This document shows, in pieces, positions 36,573 through 44,990 of a DNA stretch of 64,000 nucleotides. Origin of the DNA: JANYHF01 sp963732765 (GTDB taxonomy: Bacteria > Pseudomonadota > Alphaproteobacteria > Rhizobiales > Hyphomicrobiaceae); NCBI GenBank assembly GCA_963732765.1, contig CAVTAS010000008.1, positions 434,001 through 498,000 of the forward strand, read 5' to 3'. Both the position numbers and the translations under genes were made by a program. Every line of letters starts with the position of its first letter. The stretch's first letter is position 1. A model generated the notes under the pieces. It did not search any database. It saw only the letters and a list, made by a program, of their open reading frames with translations, and was not told the origin of the DNA.

Positions 36573-36782
36573 CCCCGCCTCTCCCCCTGCTGAGGGGGAG
36601 AGGATGTCGCCCGAAGCGCCTTCGCGCTGAGGAAACAGCGACAGGTGAGGGGCGGCCGCTTGCTCCGTACAGGTGGCAACAGGTTCGGAGCAAGCTCCTG
36701 CCCCTCACCGACCGCGTGGCTCTTGCGCTGAAACGCGCTGCGAGACGCGGTCTCCTCTCCGCCTAAGCCGGGGGCAGAGGAG
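36573..36782. repeat. Long palindromic intergenic repeat, copy 2
   Basis: About 210 bp starting CTCTCCCCCTGCTGAGGGGG and ending near GGCAGAGGAG, with the shared internal blocks GCCGCTTGCTCCGTAC, CCCCTCACCGACCGCGTGGC and TGCGAGACGCGGTCTCCTCT in the same order as copy 1. It occupies most of the 318-bp gap between the binding-protein gene and the first permease gene. Same orientation relative to the genes as copy 1. Confidence 0.85.
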
Positions 36783-36870
36783 AGTGTGTGCCATTCCCCC
36801 GACATCCCGTTGGACCGCACACGCGACTGCTCTACACTCCCCCCAGTCTTCGGCTCGCCAAGGTGACCTG

Positions 36871-37848
36871 ATGGCCCATGCGGCCGGCAATAGGCGCGGT
36901 AAGTTCGACCGCCTGAGAGTGTGGGCGCCCATCGCGGTGCTGGCGGCGCTCTGCATACTCATCAGTTTTTTCTCACCCAATTTCCTGACCATTTCCAACC
37001 TACTGCGGTTGCTCAATTCGGCGGCCATTCCGGTGGTGCTGGCCATGGGCATGACGTTCATCATCCTGATGGGTTCGATCGATTTGTCGCTGGAAGGCGT
37101 CGTCGCGATCACGGCCGTGCTGGTCAGCCTGCTGGTCGCCAATGACGTCTCAAGCATCGAGATCGGGCTCTGGGCGGTGCCGCTCGCCGTACTGCTCGGC
37201 GGCCTGGCCGGCTTCGCCAACGGTTTTCTGCATGTGCGGCTCGGTACGCCGTCCTTCATGACCACGCTCGGCATCGGTTTCGCCGGCGTGGGCATCGCGA
37301 CAGCCATCTTGCAAGGCGTCACGGTACGCATCAACGACCAGACTTTTCGCGGCCTCTCGCTCGGGCGCTTCCTCACCGTGCCCGCCGCCGTCTGGGTCGC
37401 CATCGCCGCAATCATCGTTGCCTACATCATCCAGGAGCGCACCCGCATCGGCCGCTGGATCTACGCTATCGGCACCGACGAGACGACCTCGCAGCAGGTT
37501 GGCATCCCGACCCAGCGTACACGCATCATTGCCTTCACGATTGCAGGATTGTTCTATGGCCTTGCCGGTGTCCTCTCGGCCGCCCAGTTCGGTCAAGGCA
37601 ACGCGCTGATCGGCAACGGGCGACTGTTCACAACGGTGACGGCCGTGGTGGTCGGCGGCACGGCGCTGTCCGGGGGGGCCGGCTCTGTGCTGAGTTCCGT
37701 CATCGGTGTGTTGATCGTCGTGGTGCTCGCCAACGGCATGGTGCTGATGGGCGTGCCGCCGTTCGTGCAGCAGGGCGTGCAGGGTGTCCTGATCATCGCG
37801 GCCGTGGCCTTGGCCATCGACCGCTCCCGCCTCGACATCGTGAAGTGA
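36871..37848 (+). CDS. Sugar ABC transporter permease 1 (RbsC-like)
   Basis: Inner-membrane permease, 325 residues, with about ten spans. Family marks are PNFLTISNLLRLLNSAAIPV, GMTFIILMGSIDLSLEGVV, TPSFMTTLGIGFAGVG and the C-terminal VVVGGTALSGGAGSVLSSV. The ATG at 36871 follows AAGGTGA; the longer frame upstream is translated repeat. The stop overlaps the GTG start of the ATPase gene (GTGA). Confidence 0.92.
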   Translation: MAHAAGNRRGKFDRLRVWAPIAVLAALCILISFFSPNFLTISNLLRLLNSAAIPVVLAMGMTFIILMGSIDLSLEGVVAITAVLVSLLVANDVSSIEIGLWAVPLAVLLGGLAGFANGFLHVRLGTPSFMTTLGIGFAGVGIATAILQGVTVRINDQTFRGLSLGRFLTVPAAVWVAIAAIIVAYIIQERTRIGRWIYAIGTDETTSQQVGIPTQRTRIIAFTIAGLFYGLAGVLSAAQFGQGNALIGNGRLFTTVTAVVVGGTALSGGAGSVLSSVIGVLIVVVLANGMVLMGVPPFVQQGVQGVLIIAAVALAIDRSRLDIVK

Positions 37849-39377
37849 GCGCGGCCATGGCCAGCCCCGTCCCGAGCCTCGAACTGCGCCATATCGGGAA
37901 GAGCTTTCCCGGCGTAAAGGCGCTCGACGATGTCAGCGTCGCCTTTTATCCCAACGAAGTGGTTGGCCTGATCGGCGAGAACGGTGCGGGCAAATCCACC
38001 GTGCTGAAAGTGCTGAACGGCATCTACCAACCCGACGCCGGCGAGATCCTGGTCAACGGTGCACCGGTCAGGATCACCAAGCCGCGCGACGCCTTCGACC
38101 GTGGCATCGCCATGGTGTTCCAGGAACAGTCGATCCTGGGCAGCCTCACCATCTCCGAGAACATTTTCCTCGGTCGCGAGGAGGAATTCCTGCGCTACGG
38201 CTTCATCGATAGCCGGGCCATGAATGCGGCCGCCGCGCGCGAACTCAAGAAAGTGCACCTCGATCTACCGCCCGGCCGGAAATGCGAGACCCTGACGTTT
38301 GCCGAGCGCCAGATGGTGGAAATCGCCAAGGCGCTTTCGCTCGACGGCCGCATCGACGGTCAGCTAACCATCCTGTTGGATGAACCCACGTCGGTGCTTG
38401 AGGCCAAAGAGGTCGAGTTGCTGCTCTCGATCATCCGTGAGCTGAGAAAACGCGCAACCATCGTGTTCATCTCGCATCGCCTGGAGGAGGTGCTGACCAT
38501 CTCCGACCGCGTGATCGTCATGCGCGATGGGCGCGTGGTGAAAGAGCTGCCGGCCAAGTCGGCGTCGGTGCAGGATCTGCACACGCATATGGTCGGCCGG
38601 CAGCTCCACCACGAATATTATCGCGAGGCGCGGCAGCTGAAGGTCGGCGCCGATACAATCTTGTCCGTGAAGAACCTCAGCCGCGCCGGGTCGTTCGAGA
38701 ATGTCAGTTTCGATCTGCATGCTGGCGAAGTGCTCGGCATCGCCGGCGTGATCGGCTCGGGCCGCGAGGATCTGGCGCGCTGCCTGGCCGGGCACCTGGC
38801 CTTCGACAGCGGCGCGCTGGAGGTCAAAGGCAAGTCCCTCGCCGGCGGCTCTGTCCTGAATGCCGCCGCCTCCGGGATCGGTCTTGTCCCGTCCGAACGC
38901 AAGGCCGAGGGTATCGTCGCCGCGCTGACGGTGGCCGAGAACATGACCATGGCGGCGCTGCCGAAGTTCGTGCGCAACGGCATCATCCAGTTTGCAGACG
39001 AACAGCGTACATCTCAATCCTGGATCGATAGGCTGCATGTGAAAACACCCTCCACCGCCACACCGATCGGCAGCCTCTCTGGCGGCAACCAGCAGAAGTG
39101 CGTGCTGGCCAAGTGGCGCGTGGCCGGTGTCGCCGCGCTGGTGCTGGATCATCCGACCCGCGGCATCGATGTCGGCGCCAAGGAGGACGTGTACGAATTG
39201 ATCCGTGACATGACGGCCGAGGGCCTGGCCATCCTGCTGCTCGCCGATACGCTGGAGGAGGTGATCGGCCTATCCAGCCGCATCCTCGTCATGAAGGACG
39301 GCGCGGTGACGGCCACCTTCGATGCCAGCCCCGGCACCAAGCCGGTGCAAGTCGATCTCGTCCGGCATATGGTTTGA
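37845..39377 (+). CDS. Sugar ABC transporter ATPase, two nucleotide-binding domains (RbsA-like)
   Basis: A 510-residue fused double ATPase for the second sugar importer. The first domain has a normal Walker A (GENGAGKST) and Walker B (TILLDEPTSVL), but its signature reads LTFAERQMVEIAKAL. The second domain has a degenerate P-loop region (AGVIGSGREDLARCLAG), a canonical signature LSGGNQQK and a Walker B reading LVLDHPTRGID, with His in place of the catalytic Glu. One competent site is therefore assembled mainly from one half, as in other RbsA-type proteins. The GTG start overlaps the permease stop. A repeat and the second permease follow. Confidence 0.92.
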   Translation: MSAAMASPVPSLELRHIGKSFPGVKALDDVSVAFYPNEVVGLIGENGAGKSTVLKVLNGIYQPDAGEILVNGAPVRITKPRDAFDRGIAMVFQEQSILGSLTISENIFLGREEEFLRYGFIDSRAMNAAAARELKKVHLDLPPGRKCETLTFAERQMVEIAKALSLDGRIDGQLTILLDEPTSVLEAKEVELLLSIIRELRKRATIVFISHRLEEVLTISDRVIVMRDGRVVKELPAKSASVQDLHTHMVGRQLHHEYYREARQLKVGADTILSVKNLSRAGSFENVSFDLHAGEVLGIAGVIGSGREDLARCLAGHLAFDSGALEVKGKSLAGGSVLNAAASGIGLVPSERKAEGIVAALTVAENMTMAALPKFVRNGIIQFADEQRTSQSWIDRLHVKTPSTATPIGSLSGGNQQKCVLAKWRVAGVAALVLDHPTRGIDVGAKEDVYELIRDMTAEGLAILLLADTLEEVIGLSSRILVMKDGAVTATFDASPGTKPVQVDLVRHMV

Positions 39378-39412
39378 TGATGACCGGCAAACGACAAATG
39401 AACAGACTCTTC

Positions 39413-39576
39413 CTTCTCCCCCGCCTCTTGGCGGGGGAGAAGGTGGCGCGCCAGCGCCGAATGAGGGGCAGCCGCGAGTCCCGAACCCGCGCACAACCGA
39501 GGCCGGTGCTTGTTGCTGCCCCTCACCGGCCCCTTTGGGGCACCCTCTCCCACGCGAAAAGGCGGGGGAGAGGGCA
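39413..39576. repeat. Palindromic intergenic repeat, copy 3 (divergent)
   Basis: About 165 bp, beginning CTTCTCCCCCGCCTCTTGGC and ending AAGGCGGGGGAGAGGGC, so its termini are complementary. The interior has TGAGGGGCAGCCGC and GCTGCCCCTCACCGGCC as a second inverted pair but lacks the GACGCGGTCTCC block. It lies between the ATPase gene and the second permease gene, ending 24 bases before the permease start. Confidence 0.8.
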
Positions 39577-39600
39577 AGTCGCGCCGAGCGGGTGGTTGAC

Positions 39601-40551
39601 ATGAGCGATTCCATCATTGCCCGCATCAAGGACCAACTGACGCCGATCGTTCTGGTTGGTCTCGTGCTGGCTGTCAGCCTCTACGATCCACGCTTCCTGT
39701 CGGTGAACAACCTGCTCACCGTCGCAGCCGATACCATGACGCTGTTCCTGATGGCTTCTGGCGTCACGCTGGTGATCATGATGGGCGGGATCGATCTTTC
39801 GATCCAGTCCGTCGCCTCGATGGCGAGCTGCATTCTGGCCGTGTACCTCGCCCGCTTCGGTTACGGCGCCGTTCTGCTGGCCGTGCTCGGCGGTCTCATC
39901 GCGGGCCTCGCCGGAGGCCTCTCCTCGACGATCCTCCGCATCCCCTCATTCATCGCCACGCTGGCGGTTGGCGGCGTAGTGACATCCGTCGCCTATTACG
40001 TCTCCGATGCGCATTCGGTTGATATCCCGGCCGATCTCAGCCATCGCTATCTCGGCTGGGCGGTCGGCAGCCCCCTCGGCATCCCCAACGAAATCCTGGT
40101 TGGCGGCATCTGTGCCGCGCTGCTGACGGCGGTGCTCAACCTCACTCCGTTCGGGCGCCTGGTGCGCGCGATCGGCCACCAGGAACGCACCGTCATCGCC
40201 TCCGGCCTGAACGTCGACCGCCAGAAACTGATCGCCTACACCATCTCCGGCGGCATGGCGGGTCTGGCCGGCGTTGTCATGGGTACGCGGCTCGGCTCCG
40301 GCTCGCCCACGCTCGCCAACGAATTTCTGCTGCCCGCCATCGCCTGCATCATCGTGGGCGGCACGGCGGTGACCGGCGGCGTCGGCTCGGTCTGGCGCAC
40401 GCTGCTTGGCGCATTGATCATCCAGGTCGTGCGCATCGGCATGACCTTCGTCGGCGTCAGCGTGTTCGCGCAGCAGATCGTGTTCGGGACAATTTTGGTG
40501 GCGGCGGTGGCCATCACGATGGACCGCAGCAAGGTCACGGTGGTGAAGTGA
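39601..40551 (+). CDS. Sugar ABC transporter permease 2 (RbsC-like)
   Basis: A second permease, 316 residues, paralogous to the one at 36.9 kb; the pair probably forms a heterodimeric channel. Landmarks are FLSVNNLLTVAADTMTLFLM, GVTLVIMMGGIDLSIQSVAS, IPSFIATLAVGGVVTSVAYY and the C-terminal IIVGGTAVTGGVGSVWRTLL. The ATG at 39601 begins the conserved part, but the ribosome-binding site is weak; the repeat next to it may have displaced the original. It converges with the aldo/keto reductase gene seven bases later. Confidence 0.9.
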   Translation: MSDSIIARIKDQLTPIVLVGLVLAVSLYDPRFLSVNNLLTVAADTMTLFLMASGVTLVIMMGGIDLSIQSVASMASCILAVYLARFGYGAVLLAVLGGLIAGLAGGLSSTILRIPSFIATLAVGGVVTSVAYYVSDAHSVDIPADLSHRYLGWAVGSPLGIPNEILVGGICAALLTAVLNLTPFGRLVRAIGHQERTVIASGLNVDRQKLIAYTISGGMAGLAGVVMGTRLGSGSPTLANEFLLPAIACIIVGGTAVTGGVGSVWRTLLGALIIQVVRIGMTFVGVSVFAQQIVFGTILVAAVAITMDRSKVTVVK

Positions 40552-40557
40552 CGGCGG

Positions 40558-41577
40558 CTATGCCGGCACCGGCGCATCCTTCCGGATCAACCCTTCCGAC
40601 TTCATCTCCGCCCAGAACGCCCCCGGGGTCGGCACGTCGTTCCAGGCCAGCAACCCCTCCAGCTGCGCCACCGTCCGCGAACCCGGCGTGTGTGTCGCAA
40701 CCACCGGATGGGCCAACACGAACTGCATCGCGGCGGCCGGTAGCGGCACGCCATGCCGCGCGCAGACCGCCTCCATCCTCCGCACCCGCGCCATGATCGG
40801 CTCCGGGGCCGGGGCGTAGAAATACTTCGCCCCCGGCACCGCGCCGGTCGCGAGAATGCCGCCGTTGAAGCCGCCGCCAATGATGATCGAGGCTTTGCGC
40901 TGGGACATAAGCGGCAGCAGTTCGTCCAAAGAGTCCTGCTCCAGCAGCGTGTAGCGGTTCGAGCACAGCAGCACGTCGCTATCAGTCTGCTGCATGGCCG
41001 CGAGCATCACATGGGTATCGTTGACGCCGAAGCCGATGGCCTTGACGACACCGGCCGAACGCAGTTTGTCGAGTGCCTTGTAGGCGCCCTCGACGGCCTG
41101 CTTGAAGTAGACCTTCTGCAGCTCGGGGCCGTGGATGAACTCGTCGCAATCGTGGATCAGCGCGATGTCGATGCGCTCGAGCCCCAGGCGCTGCAGGCTG
41201 TCCTCGAAGGCGCGCATGGTGCCGTCGTAGCTGTAGTCGTAGCGGAACTTGAAGGCGGCGCCGTCCACCCACGGCGCGAAGGCGATGTCCTTGCGTGGCG
41301 CCGCCTCCAGCACGCGGCCGACCTTGGTCGAGAGCACGTACTCGTCGCGCGGGCGCCAGCGCAGGTAGTGGCCCATGCGCAGTTCCGACAGGCCGTGGCC
41401 GTAGCCGGGGGCGGTATCGAACATGCGCAGGCCCGCATCCCAGGCGCGGTCGATCAGGGCTTTGACGGTCTCCTCGGGGATCGGCTTCAGGAAATTGCCG
41501 ATGGGGGCGCCGCCGAAGCCCATGGCGGTGACTTTGAGGCCGGATCGGGGAAGTGTGCGCACAGTTTCGGGACGCAT
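40558..41577 (-). CDS. Aldo/keto reductase (D-threo-aldose 1-dehydrogenase-like)
   Basis: NAD(P)-dependent TIM-barrel oxidoreductase, 339 residues. The catalytic tetrad is complete: D54, Y59 (DTAPGYGHGLSE), K85 (STKVG) and H142 (IALIHDCDEF). The subgroup resembles D-threo-aldose/L-fucose 1-dehydrogenases and pyridoxal 4-dehydrogenase by its GFGGAPIGNF N terminus and the late GAVPGAKYFYAPAP region. Its stop is seven bases from that of the sugar permease gene in convergent orientation. Oxidation of the imported sugar is a reasonable inference; the genes are not co-transcribed. Confidence 0.9.
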   Translation of the reverse strand: MRPETVRTLPRSGLKVTAMGFGGAPIGNFLKPIPEETVKALIDRAWDAGLRMFDTAPGYGHGLSELRMGHYLRWRPRDEYVLSTKVGRVLEAAPRKDIAFAPWVDGAAFKFRYDYSYDGTMRAFEDSLQRLGLERIDIALIHDCDEFIHGPELQKVYFKQAVEGAYKALDKLRSAGVVKAIGFGVNDTHVMLAAMQQTDSDVLLCSNRYTLLEQDSLDELLPLMSQRKASIIIGGGFNGGILATGAVPGAKYFYAPAPEPIMARVRRMEAVCARHGVPLPAAAMQFVLAHPVVATHTPGSRTVAQLEGLLAWNDVPTPGAFWAEMKSEGLIRKDAPVPA

Positions 41578-41983
41578 GTCTGGCTCCTAACTTGCTAGAG
41601 ATACTTGGCCCCAGATCGGCGCCAAGGGCACGCGGCCTTTGTCGACGATCCGGTAGCCGGCGGCATTGACGATATCAATTCGTTCCATTTCGTTGCCCGA
41701 AAGACTGACGTCCAAGACGCAGAGATCTGCGGCCTAGTCTGCAGGCTTTTTCGATATGGTCTCGACGGCGCCCGAAGGGGGGCGTTGCGAGTTCAGCCCC
41801 CTTGAGCTGGAAAGCTCCGCAAGACCGCTCACAGACCTTGCTGAAACAAATGTTGCCAATTGCAGCTCCCATGACTCCACACTGTCAGGCCGGGCGATAC
41901 TGGTGATCCTGTGCGGTCGCCGTGGACGCTAACGCACCAAGTGGTTACTTACAATGGCGAGCAGATGAGGCCTGCATGCAGTC

Positions 41984-42200
41984 CCAACACTACGCCAAAA
42001 CGGCCGACCTGCGAACGCGAAGCTGCTGTCGGAATGGATCGCCAGCATCGGTCTGGATCCAACGATGGATGGCACGTCACCTGATCCGTCGCACCATAGC
42101 GATGCTGCTCTGCAAGCACACCAAAGTCGCGAACACTGTTCGCCGCCCAGTTCCGTGGAGTTTGGCGAGGCGCCGGCAATCGACGAGCAAGTGCAGAGCC
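41984..42200 (+). pseudogene. Remnant of a tyrosine recombinase (phage/plasmid-type integrase)
   Basis: Decayed C-terminal catalytic domain found by reading across frames. QHYAKTADL is followed by KLLSEWIASIGLDPTMDGT, then in another frame RHLIRRTIAMLLCKHTKVAN, then back to SVEFGEAPAIDEQVQ. This matches the order seen in integrases (SEWIAxIGLDP; THSLRRTKA...LLLGHTKIESTVRYLG; IEVDDALAIAEQ). Part of the middle is deleted and the box carrying the catalytic Tyr is altered. It is a non-functional scar of a mobile element in a 1.46-kb gene-poor stretch (41578-43040). Confidence 0.65.
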
Positions 42201-42450
42201 AAACTACCCAGACGGCTCCGGAACTTCCGCCCTATCGCCATCTGCACTGATGGGTCACTCGCGTCGCAGCATGTTCGTCAGCTCTCCAGGTAAGGCGGAC
42301 GCTGTCGGCTCAGCCCGCCCAACCGATTGGCGTCTTCCTGGTGCAGGCCTCAACGCTTGCCTTGCCTCCGGCCGTGCCGGTCAGGGCTGCGCCAACGGTA
42401 TTTGCAGCACCGCTTATCCTTACGCATCCAATATCTTCGGAGATTCGGCA

Positions 42451-42560
42451 CACAAAAATGCTTCGATCTGACATCGAATACTTGATTTCGACGATTATAT
42501 GGGAATTGAACGAAACAAAATCACTCTATATGAAGATATATATTGCTTTCCACAAAGCAT
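42451..42560. other. AT-rich patch in the gene-poor stretch
   Basis: I count 36 G+C in 110 bases (33%) against a surrounding level near 65%. It holds no convincing gene. The sharp change of composition at both sides, next to the integrase remnant, indicates foreign DNA or an old insertion boundary. Confidence 0.6.
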
Positions 42561-42817
42561 CGTGGCAGTATCCACCTCATTCTTCCCCGCTACGGGGCGT
42601 GTCGACCGTCAGGCATGTGGGGAAGAACGGCGGTGGCCGGGAGGCTCGGGGCCGTGCGTGGGTACACGCATGGACGGACCCAGGAGACCCGGAGTCCGAT
42701 GACGTTGCTCTCCCGGAGGGCCCCAGCAATGGGACATTCCCGAGGGACGCCCGAACTGGCAAGAATGGGGTTTCCCCAAACTGCTGCGCGTCACGGAAAT
42801 AAAAAATCTCCGCAAGC

Positions 42818-42870
42818 CGGGCGCCGGAAGGCCGCCTACAAATCTACTACCCGCGGCCTTCCGGCGCCCG
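42818..42870. repeat. Perfect 18-bp GC-rich hairpin within a conserved-looking non-coding block
   Basis: Arms 42818-42835 and 42853-42870 (core GGCGCCGGAAGGCCGC) are exact reverse complements separated by 17 nt (CTACAAATCTACTACCC). It is part of a block, roughly 42600-42930, whose wording (CCCGAGGGACGCCCGAACTG, then GCGTCACGGAAATAAAAAAT, then the hairpin) resembles to me a non-coding sequence repeated in Bradyrhizobium-type genomes. Small ORFs called across it are likely spurious. Could be a structured RNA or a mobile-element end. Confidence 0.6.
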
Positions 42871-42979
42871 CGCTCCCGTACCCTCGACGGCAAGGCCGTG
42901 CGAGGCTGCACCGGTTGGAGGAGGAGCGTTTGGGGCCGGAGCTACTGTCCGGACTTAATCACAAGGCAATCAGCGGACT

Positions 42980-43007
42980 CGTCATCCCAGCGCAGGCCGG
43001 GATGACG
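42980..43007. repeat. CGTCATCCC/GGGATGACG short palindrome
   Basis: A 9-bp inverted repeat with a 10-nt spacer, of the same CGTCATCCC...GGGATGACG type as the arms of the 4431-4578 element. It closes the gene-poor stretch just before the stop codon of the next gene. Confidence 0.6.
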
Positions 43008-43040
43008 AAACATCGGTAACACTATCAATGGGTCGCAAGA

Positions 43041-43797
43041 TTACAAACTCGCGCTCATGCCGCCATCCACGGTCAGCCCTGTGCCGGTGATAAAAGCGGC
43101 ATCGTCGCTGGCCAGGAACACGGCGGCTTTGGCCATGTCCTCGGGCGTGCCGAAGCGGCGCAGCGGGGTCTGGTCGATCAACGCCTGGTTGATCGTCTTG
43201 TTGCGCAGCACGCGTTCGGTCAGCGCGGTTTCGACGAAGCCGGGCGCGAGGTAGGTCACGCGGATGCCGAAGGGCGCGTATTCCACCGCCAGCCCGCGGG
43301 TCAGCGCCTTTACCGCGCCCTTGGTGGCCGAGTAGCCGGTCAGTTGGCGCATGCCGCGCTCGGCCATGATCGAGGCGAGGTTGACGATCACGCCCCGCCC
43401 CGAGGCCTGCAGCAGCGCAAAACCGTCCCGCGACAGGCGCACCACGCTGTCGAGATTGGTCTCGCGGATTTTCGTCCATTCGGCGTCGGTCATGTGGCGG
43501 AAGTCGGCGCGTACATTCAGGCCGGCGTTGTTGACCAGGATATCGAGGCGGCCGTGCTCGGCCTTGAGGCCCGCGAACACGTCCAGCACGGCCTTGGGAT
43601 CGGTGACGTCGAACTGGCGGCTGGATGCCAAATGGCCGTCCGCCATGATCGCGGCCGCCGTCTGCCTCGGCCGCCGCGCCGTCGATGTCGGTGGCCAGCA
43701 CCTTGGCCCCCTCGGCCGCGAAGGCCAGCGCGATCGCCCGGCCGATGCCGCCACCTGCGCCGGTGATGAGCGCGATCTTGTTGTTCAGGCGCTGCAT
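43041..43797 (-). pseudogene. SDR family oxidoreductase, one frameshift
   Basis: Short-chain dehydrogenase with NNKIALITGAGGGIGRAIAL and VLATDIDGAAAEA from the ATG at 43797. Then a one-base shift near 43663-43668 leads to AAIMADGHLASSRQFDVTD, LVNNAGLNVR, VNLASIMAERG, the catalytic Tyr/Lys block TGYSATKGAVKALTRG and the C-terminal TGLTVDGGMSASL. Total length is 3n+1 (one extra base). Everything else matches a normal 252-residue 3-oxoacyl-ACP-reductase-like SDR. A sequencing insertion is a strong alternative to true inactivation. Confidence 0.85.
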
Positions 43798-43875
43798 GGC
43801 GTCCGCTCCGTCCTCGTTGTCGTTGCCCGCTCTTGCACCTACACTGAGCACAGAACCACCGGGGAGTTCCACTCA

Positions 43876-44877
43876 ATGACTTGGCGCATCTGGCCGCTCT
43901 GCACCATCGCTCTTTCGTTGGCAACGGCGATGCCGGCCCATGCTTTCGATTGCGGCAAAGCCAGCACCAAGGTCGAGCAAGCCATCTGCGCCGATACCCG
44001 GCTGAAAGCGGCCGATGACGCCATGACGGCGGTCTATGTCAGGCTCAAGGACAGCTTCAGCGGGCAGGCCAAGGAGGCCATGCGCATCTCGCAGCTGCGC
44101 TGGATCAAGCGCCGCGAGGGCTGCGAGGACGATACCGTCGCCGATATCGCGGCCTGCATCGAGGAGGAGACCGCGCGGCGTCAGGCGCTTTTGAAGGCCA
44201 CCCCGCAAACCGGCCCCGGGGATGGCGGCGACCTGGCCCCCTGGTTCATCCAGAAAGAGGGTGAGAACGGCGGCTGGGACATCGATCTCAACCTGGTGCG
44301 CTTCATCGACCCGCGCACCGAAGGCGAGGCGCTGTTCAACCGCGAGGCCGAGGCCCTGGCGACGCCTTCGCTGTTGGAAACCTCCACGCTTGGGACAGCC
44401 ACCATCGAGGTCGCCAAGGATCAGATTTATGCCAAGGCGGTGTCGCTCACGCCGACCTATGCCTCTAAGACGCTGATCTCGGCGCTGGCAGAGGGCTATG
44501 AGGACACCGGCGGCGTGCACGGCAATTCCTGGCGGCGCGCGATCAATATTGCGCTGGATGAAGGCCGGTGGCTGACCTTTGCCGACCTGTTCCCACGCGA
44601 CGTCAAGGGCATCCTGGCCAAACTGTGCACCGACCAGCTGGTGGCGGCCCGCAAGGTGCGCACTGACGACGCGACCATGGATCTGGAAGAGGGGGCGGAC
44701 CTGGTTGTGCTCGACCACATCAAGGATCTGGAGACTTGGGCGTTCTGGGCCGACCATGCGGCCATCATGTTCGATCCCTACGAGATCGGCTCATATTCCG
44801 AAGGTCCCTACGAGTGCCGGCTGGTTATGGGCGAACTGAGGAGGCTCGCCCTCCCGGGCGCGCCGTTGCCGAAATGA
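43876..44877 (+). CDS. Exported LprI-like/DUF3298 domain protein
   Basis: A 333-residue exported protein. A signal peptide (MTWRIWPLCTIALSLATAMPAHA-F) is followed by an LprI-like lysozyme-inhibitor domain with paired cysteines (DCGKASTKVEQAICADTRL and REGCEDDTVADIAACIEEE). The C-terminal half resembles DUF3298/RsiV-type domains: VSLTPTYASKTLISALAEGY, GGVHGNSWRRAINIALDEGR and LTFADLFPRD. Such proteins sense or resist muramidases at the envelope. No sigma factor gene is adjacent, so an anti-sigma role is not supported. Confidence 0.8.
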   Translation: MTWRIWPLCTIALSLATAMPAHAFDCGKASTKVEQAICADTRLKAADDAMTAVYVRLKDSFSGQAKEAMRISQLRWIKRREGCEDDTVADIAACIEEETARRQALLKATPQTGPGDGGDLAPWFIQKEGENGGWDIDLNLVRFIDPRTEGEALFNREAEALATPSLLETSTLGTATIEVAKDQIYAKAVSLTPTYASKTLISALAEGYEDTGGVHGNSWRRAINIALDEGRWLTFADLFPRDVKGILAKLCTDQLVAARKVRTDDATMDLEEGADLVVLDHIKDLETWAFWADHAAIMFDPYEIGSYSEGPYECRLVMGELRRLALPGAPLPK

Positions 44878-44990
44878 TGCAGGCTGAGGCCGCGCCGGGC
44901 CCTGGCCCCGTAATACTTAAACTTCTGTTTACACCTGTCCCACACTCTCGAACCGAACGAGACGAATCGCTTCGGTTGGGGACTTCAGAC

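Noticed and set aside
42341..42802. A 153-codon open frame on the plus strand in the gene-poor stretch
   Set aside because: It crosses the AT-rich patch and the hairpin block and changes composition midway, with no domain features; it is more likely a chance frame over non-coding sequence.
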